This document shows positions 3,457 through 6,381 of a stretch of DNA of 6,381 bases, one piece after another. The DNA is from an uncultured Corynebacterium sp. (GTDB lineage: Bacteria > Actinomycetota > Actinomycetes > Mycobacteriales > Mycobacteriaceae), in assembly GCA_915275065.1 (NCBI GenBank), contig CAJZGD010000150.1:1-6381 (forward strand). The letters run 5' to 3'. The notes beneath the pieces were generated by a model. It worked only from the letters and a program-made list of their open reading frames with translations. It made no database searches and was not told the DNA's origin. A program made the position numbers and the translations under genes. Position 1 is the first letter of the stretch, and each line of letters begins with the position of its first letter.

Positions 3457-6303
3457 ATGTCCGTCTCTGCTACCGTTACCACATCCCGTTCGCTGCTCTC
3501 CGAAGGCAACGCCGCCGCACTTGCCGCACTCCGCGACGCCCTCGGCAGCGGCGCCACCGTCAGCGACCGGGAACTCGACCGCATGGCCCTCGCGGTCGAC
3601 GCATCCCACTACCTGCACGCCCCCGATGCCGTGATGCGGGCCCGATCCGCCGCCGACGTGGGCATCGCCATGCGGGTCGCTGCCCAAATGAACTGGCCGC
3701 TCACCTTCCGCGGCGGCGGCACCAGCCTCTGCGGCCAGGCCCTCTCCGAAGGGCTCACCGTGGATGCCCGCCGGCACTTCCGCAACATGGAAGTCCTCGA
3801 CAATGGTCGCCGCGTGCGCGTGCAACCAGGCCTCACCGTCACCCAGGTCAACACCGCGCTGGCTCGCTACGGCACCAAACTGGGGCCCGACCCGGCATCA
3901 TCAATCGCCTGCACCATCGGCGGCATGATTGCCAACAACTCATCCGGCATGACCTGCGGCACTACCGCCAACGCCTACCGCACCCTGGAATCCATGACCA
4001 TCGCCCTCCCCAGCGGCACCGTGGTCAATACCGCCGACCCCAACGCCGACGACATCCTGCGCTCGCACGAGCCCGAGCTGGTCGGCGTGCTCGAACGACT
4101 CCGCGACACCCTCCGCGGGGACAAATACCGTGCCGACATCGAACGCCGCTACGCCATCAAAAACACCATGGGCTACGGCATTAACTCCTTCCTCGACTAC
4201 GACACACCCGCGAAAATCCTCGAACACCTCATGATCGGGTCCGAAGGCACCCTGGGCTTTGTCGCCGAAGCAATCTTCCGCACCGTCCCCGTGCCCAAGC
4301 GCACCGCCACCGGCCTGCTCATGTTCGACTCACTCGACGCCGCCACCGAGGCCCTGCCGCAAATCGTGTACTCCGGCGCCGAAGTCGTCGAGCTTATCGA
4401 CGCCGCCTCCATCCGGGCAATGGGCCCCGACGCATCCTCCGTCCTCCCTAAGGGCTTCAAGGTGGGTGAACACGCCTCCCTGCTCGTCGAATACCAAGCC
4501 ATGGACGACGACGGCATCGCCGAACGCATCGCCACCGGCGAAAAAACCTTCACCCAACTCAGTGGGCTCTCCACCCCACCCGAAATGACCGGCGACGTCA
4601 AACGCCGCAACCAAATGTGGGTCATGCGCAACGGACTCTACACCAAGATCATGCGCAACCGCCCCCAAGGCACCATGGCCCTGCTGGAAGACATTGCCGT
4701 CCCCATGGAAAAACTCGGCGGAGTCTGCGCCGACCTGCAGGAACTCTTCGACAAACACCACTATGACGGCGCCGTCATCTTCGGGCACGCCAAATACGGC
4801 AACATCCACTTCCTCGTCACCGAGGACTTCGCCGGCGAAGAATCCCTCAACCGCTACGACCAATTCACCGAAGACATGGTGGACCTCGTGCTCCGGGAAC
4901 AAGGCACCCTCAAGGCCGAGCACGGCACCGGCCGAATCATGTCCCCCTTCGTGCAACGCCAATACGGTGACGACCTCTACCAGGCCATGGTTGACGTCAA
5001 AAACGCCTGCGACCCCAACCGCATCCTCAACCCAGGCACCATCATCACCGACGACCCGCAGCTGCATCTCAAATACATCAAACCCACCGAAACCGTCCGA
5101 GACATCATCGACGACTGCGTGGAATGCGGCTACTGCGAACCCGTCTGCCCCTCCCAACACCTGACCACCACACCCCGGCAGCGGATCGTCATCCAACGCG
5201 CCATCGCTGCCTGCGAAGCCTCCGGTGCCTATGACCTGGCGGAACGGCTCAAGGCCCAAGAGGTATACGATGTGGTCCAAACCTGTGCAGTGGATGGCAT
5301 GTGCCAGACCGCCTGCCCGGTGAAGATCAACACCGGTGACCTGATCCGGGCAAAGCGCCGGGAAACCCAGAGCGAAACCCTGGACAAGGGCTGGAAAGTC
5401 GCCGCCGAGCACTGGGACATGCTCCTGCGGAGCGCGTCGGTAGGCATGCACATGGCGCATGCGCTGCCAACCGCACCATTGCGCGGCATGCTGGGCATCG
5501 CCCGCAAAGTGACCAGCGACGACATCGTGCCCACCCTCACCAAGGAAATGCCGGGTGGCGGGAAGCTACGCACGGTGCAACCGGCGCCAAACCCGGACGC
5601 GATCTTCCTGCCGGCCTGCGTGGGCTCCATGTTTAAGACCGACCACGCCTGCGGGCAGGGCGTTGAGGCGGCCGTTCGGCAACTTGCTGCCGTTGCGGGG
5701 CGCACGCTCAGCACTCCGCAGGGCGTGCGGGATCTCTGCTGCGGCACCCCCTGGAAGTCGAAGGGGCTGGCGCAAGGCTATGAGGTGATGAAAAATAAGC
5801 TCACAAAGTGGGTGGTGGACAACACCCTCAACGGGCAAATCCCCCTGGTGTGCGACAACGTGTCCTGCACCGAAGGCATCATTATTGCCCTGGAAAACGC
5901 CGGGGTGACCGGAATCACCGTGATGGATGCCACGGAATGGGTGGCAACGAATGTGGCCCCCATGCTGCCGCCGGTGATTCGGGCCCGCAAAGCTGCGGTG
6001 CACCCAACCTGTTCCTCCACGCACCTGGGGGTCAATGACGCCCTCATGATGCTCGCCGGGCTCGTTGCCGAAGAATGCGTGGTTCCCGACGGGTGGCGGT
6101 GCTGTGGTTTCGCCGGTGACCGCGGCATGCTTCACGAAGAGCTCACCGCCACCGCCACCCATGACGAGGCCCGCTCGGTCCGCAACGATGACTTCGACCT
6201 GTTCCTCTCCTGCAACCGGACCTGCGAAATCGGCATGACCCGCGCCACCGGGAAGAAATACGTCCATGTGCTGGAAGAACTAGCTGCCCGCGTCGCCGAA
6301 TAA
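3457..6303 (+). CDS. FAD- and 4Fe-4S-containing D-2-hydroxyacid dehydrogenase, probable respiratory D-lactate dehydrogenase (Dld-II/YdiJ type)
   Basis: The product has 948 residues from ATG 3457, which has GGAG at 3447-3450 with 6-nt spacing. A TTG at 3445 in the same frame has no ribosome site. Order of parts: FAD-binding_4 domain, about 45-275, with RGGGTSLCGQ (85-94) and the pyrophosphate loop PDPASSIACTIGGMIANNSS (145-164); FAD-oxidase C-terminal domain, about 280-530, with H444 and H451 in GHAKYGNIHF and E488-H489 in EHGTG, matching the metal-binding residues of D-2-hydroxyglutarate dehydrogenase; a dicluster ferredoxin segment with C554, C557, C560 and C564, then C610, D613, C616 and C620; and two CCG (PF02754) repeats with C721, C761-C762, C799, C804, C852, C882-C883, C919 and C923. 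Family members oxidise D-lactate or D-2-hydroxyglutarate and pass electrons through Fe-S centres to quinone. The usual length is 930-1020 residues, so it is complete. No membrane helix is seen; it is probably peripheral at the inner membrane face. The substrate (D-lactate, D-2-hydroxyglutarate or glycolate) is not settled by sequence. Confidence 0.92.
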   Translation: MSVSATVTTSRSLLSEGNAAALAALRDALGSGATVSDRELDRMALAVDASHYLHAPDAVMRARSAADVGIAMRVAAQMNWPLTFRGGGTSLCGQALSEGLTVDARRHFRNMEVLDNGRRVRVQPGLTVTQVNTALARYGTKLGPDPASSIACTIGGMIANNSSGMTCGTTANAYRTLESMTIALPSGTVVNTADPNADDILRSHEPELVGVLERLRDTLRGDKYRADIERRYAIKNTMGYGINSFLDYDTPAKILEHLMIGSEGTLGFVAEAIFRTVPVPKRTATGLLMFDSLDAATEALPQIVYSGAEVVELIDAASIRAMGPDASSVLPKGFKVGEHASLLVEYQAMDDDGIAERIATGEKTFTQLSGLSTPPEMTGDVKRRNQMWVMRNGLYTKIMRNRPQGTMALLEDIAVPMEKLGGVCADLQELFDKHHYDGAVIFGHAKYGNIHFLVTEDFAGEESLNRYDQFTEDMVDLVLREQGTLKAEHGTGRIMSPFVQRQYGDDLYQAMVDVKNACDPNRILNPGTIITDDPQLHLKYIKPTETVRDIIDDCVECGYCEPVCPSQHLTTTPRQRIVIQRAIAACEASGAYDLAERLKAQEVYDVVQTCAVDGMCQTACPVKINTGDLIRAKRRETQSETLDKGWKVAAEHWDMLLRSASVGMHMAHALPTAPLRGMLGIARKVTSDDIVPTLTKEMPGGGKLRTVQPAPNPDAIFLPACVGSMFKTDHACGQGVEAAVRQLAAVAGRTLSTPQGVRDLCCGTPWKSKGLAQGYEVMKNKLTKWVVDNTLNGQIPLVCDNVSCTEGIIIALENAGVTGITVMDATEWVATNVAPMLPPVIRARKAAVHPTCSSTHLGVNDALMMLAGLVAEECVVPDGWRCCGFAGDRGMLHEELTATATHDEARSVRNDDFDLFLSCNRTCEIGMTRATGKKYVHVLEELAARVAE

Positions 6304-6331
6304 TCCGCTTTACGACGACGCTACGACGGAA

Positions 6332-6368
6332 AGCCCCGGGCCCAACGCCCCGCGCTGAGCCCGGGGCT
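6332..6368 (+). terminator. GC-rich hairpin downstream of the dehydrogenase gene, probable terminator
   Basis: AGCCCCGGGC (6332-6341) and GCCCGGGGCT (6359-6368) are exact 10-bp inverted arms around a 17-nt loop, 28 nt after the stop codon. No U-run follows in the remaining bases, so termination would rest on the very stable stem. The dehydrogenase therefore appears to be a single-gene transcription unit. Confidence 0.6.
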
Positions 6369-6381
6369 CCCTGCTGTTCCC

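Noticed and set aside
3454..6267. Long antisense open frames across the dehydrogenase gene (e.g. 4330-5460 minus)
   Set aside because: They mirror the C-ending codons of the sense gene, have low-complexity G/V/A/D/F-rich products, and show no recognisable domain or ribosome site.

Overview
The window looks like chromosomal DNA of a moderately GC-rich actinobacterium, most likely a Corynebacterium or close relative. The grounds are an aromatic/histidinol-phosphate-type aminotransferase of the corynebacterial Pat kind, two sites that closely match the DtxR iron-box consensus, and a membrane-anchored esterase start of a type I recall from corynebacteria. The genus call is inference from recalled family sequences; no search was run.

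Layout. (1) Positions 1-2004, minus strand: a compact operon in the order pat (2004-958), a small YvlD/phage-holin-4-like membrane protein (943-542) and the first 179 codons of a multi-spanning protein whose soluble part begins like an alpha/beta-hydrolase esterase (538 to beyond position 1). Gaps are 14 and 3 nt, so the three are probably co-transcribed. (2) Positions 2005-2128: a divergent control region with two adjacent near-perfect dyads. (3) Positions 2129-2294, plus strand: tRNA-Ser(GCU) and tRNA-Arg(ACG), 1 nt apart, followed by a strong hairpin terminator (2301-2337). (4) Positions 2340-3290: about 950 bp with no credible gene. It holds the most unusual structure in the window: twelve copies of a 24-bp directional motif (core ACCATGCTTA, then a TGC-[AT]-GCC tail) in strictly alternating orientation at 2455-3192. 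Neighbouring cores are 53, 62-64 or 72-73 bp apart, i.e. close to whole numbers of helical turns, and the array has a higher-order period of about 261 bp. I know of no described element with this architecture. (5) Positions 3297-3420: two DtxR-like boxes 31 bp apart and an AT-rich probable promoter. (6) Positions 3457-6303, plus strand: a 948-residue FAD plus Fe-S D-2-hydroxyacid (probably D-lactate) dehydrogenase, followed by a GC-rich hairpin (6332-6368).

How the parts work together. The dehydrogenase is a large iron-sulfur flavoenzyme that would pass electrons from a D-2-hydroxyacid to the respiratory chain, and its upstream DtxR-like sites suggest expression tied to iron supply. The minus-strand operon joins an amino-acid transaminase to two membrane/envelope proteins of unclear joint role. 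The twelve-site array lies between a transcription terminator and the dehydrogenase control region. It is best explained as a multi-protein nucleoprotein platform or a REP/BIME-like repeat family; the sequence alone does not decide between these.
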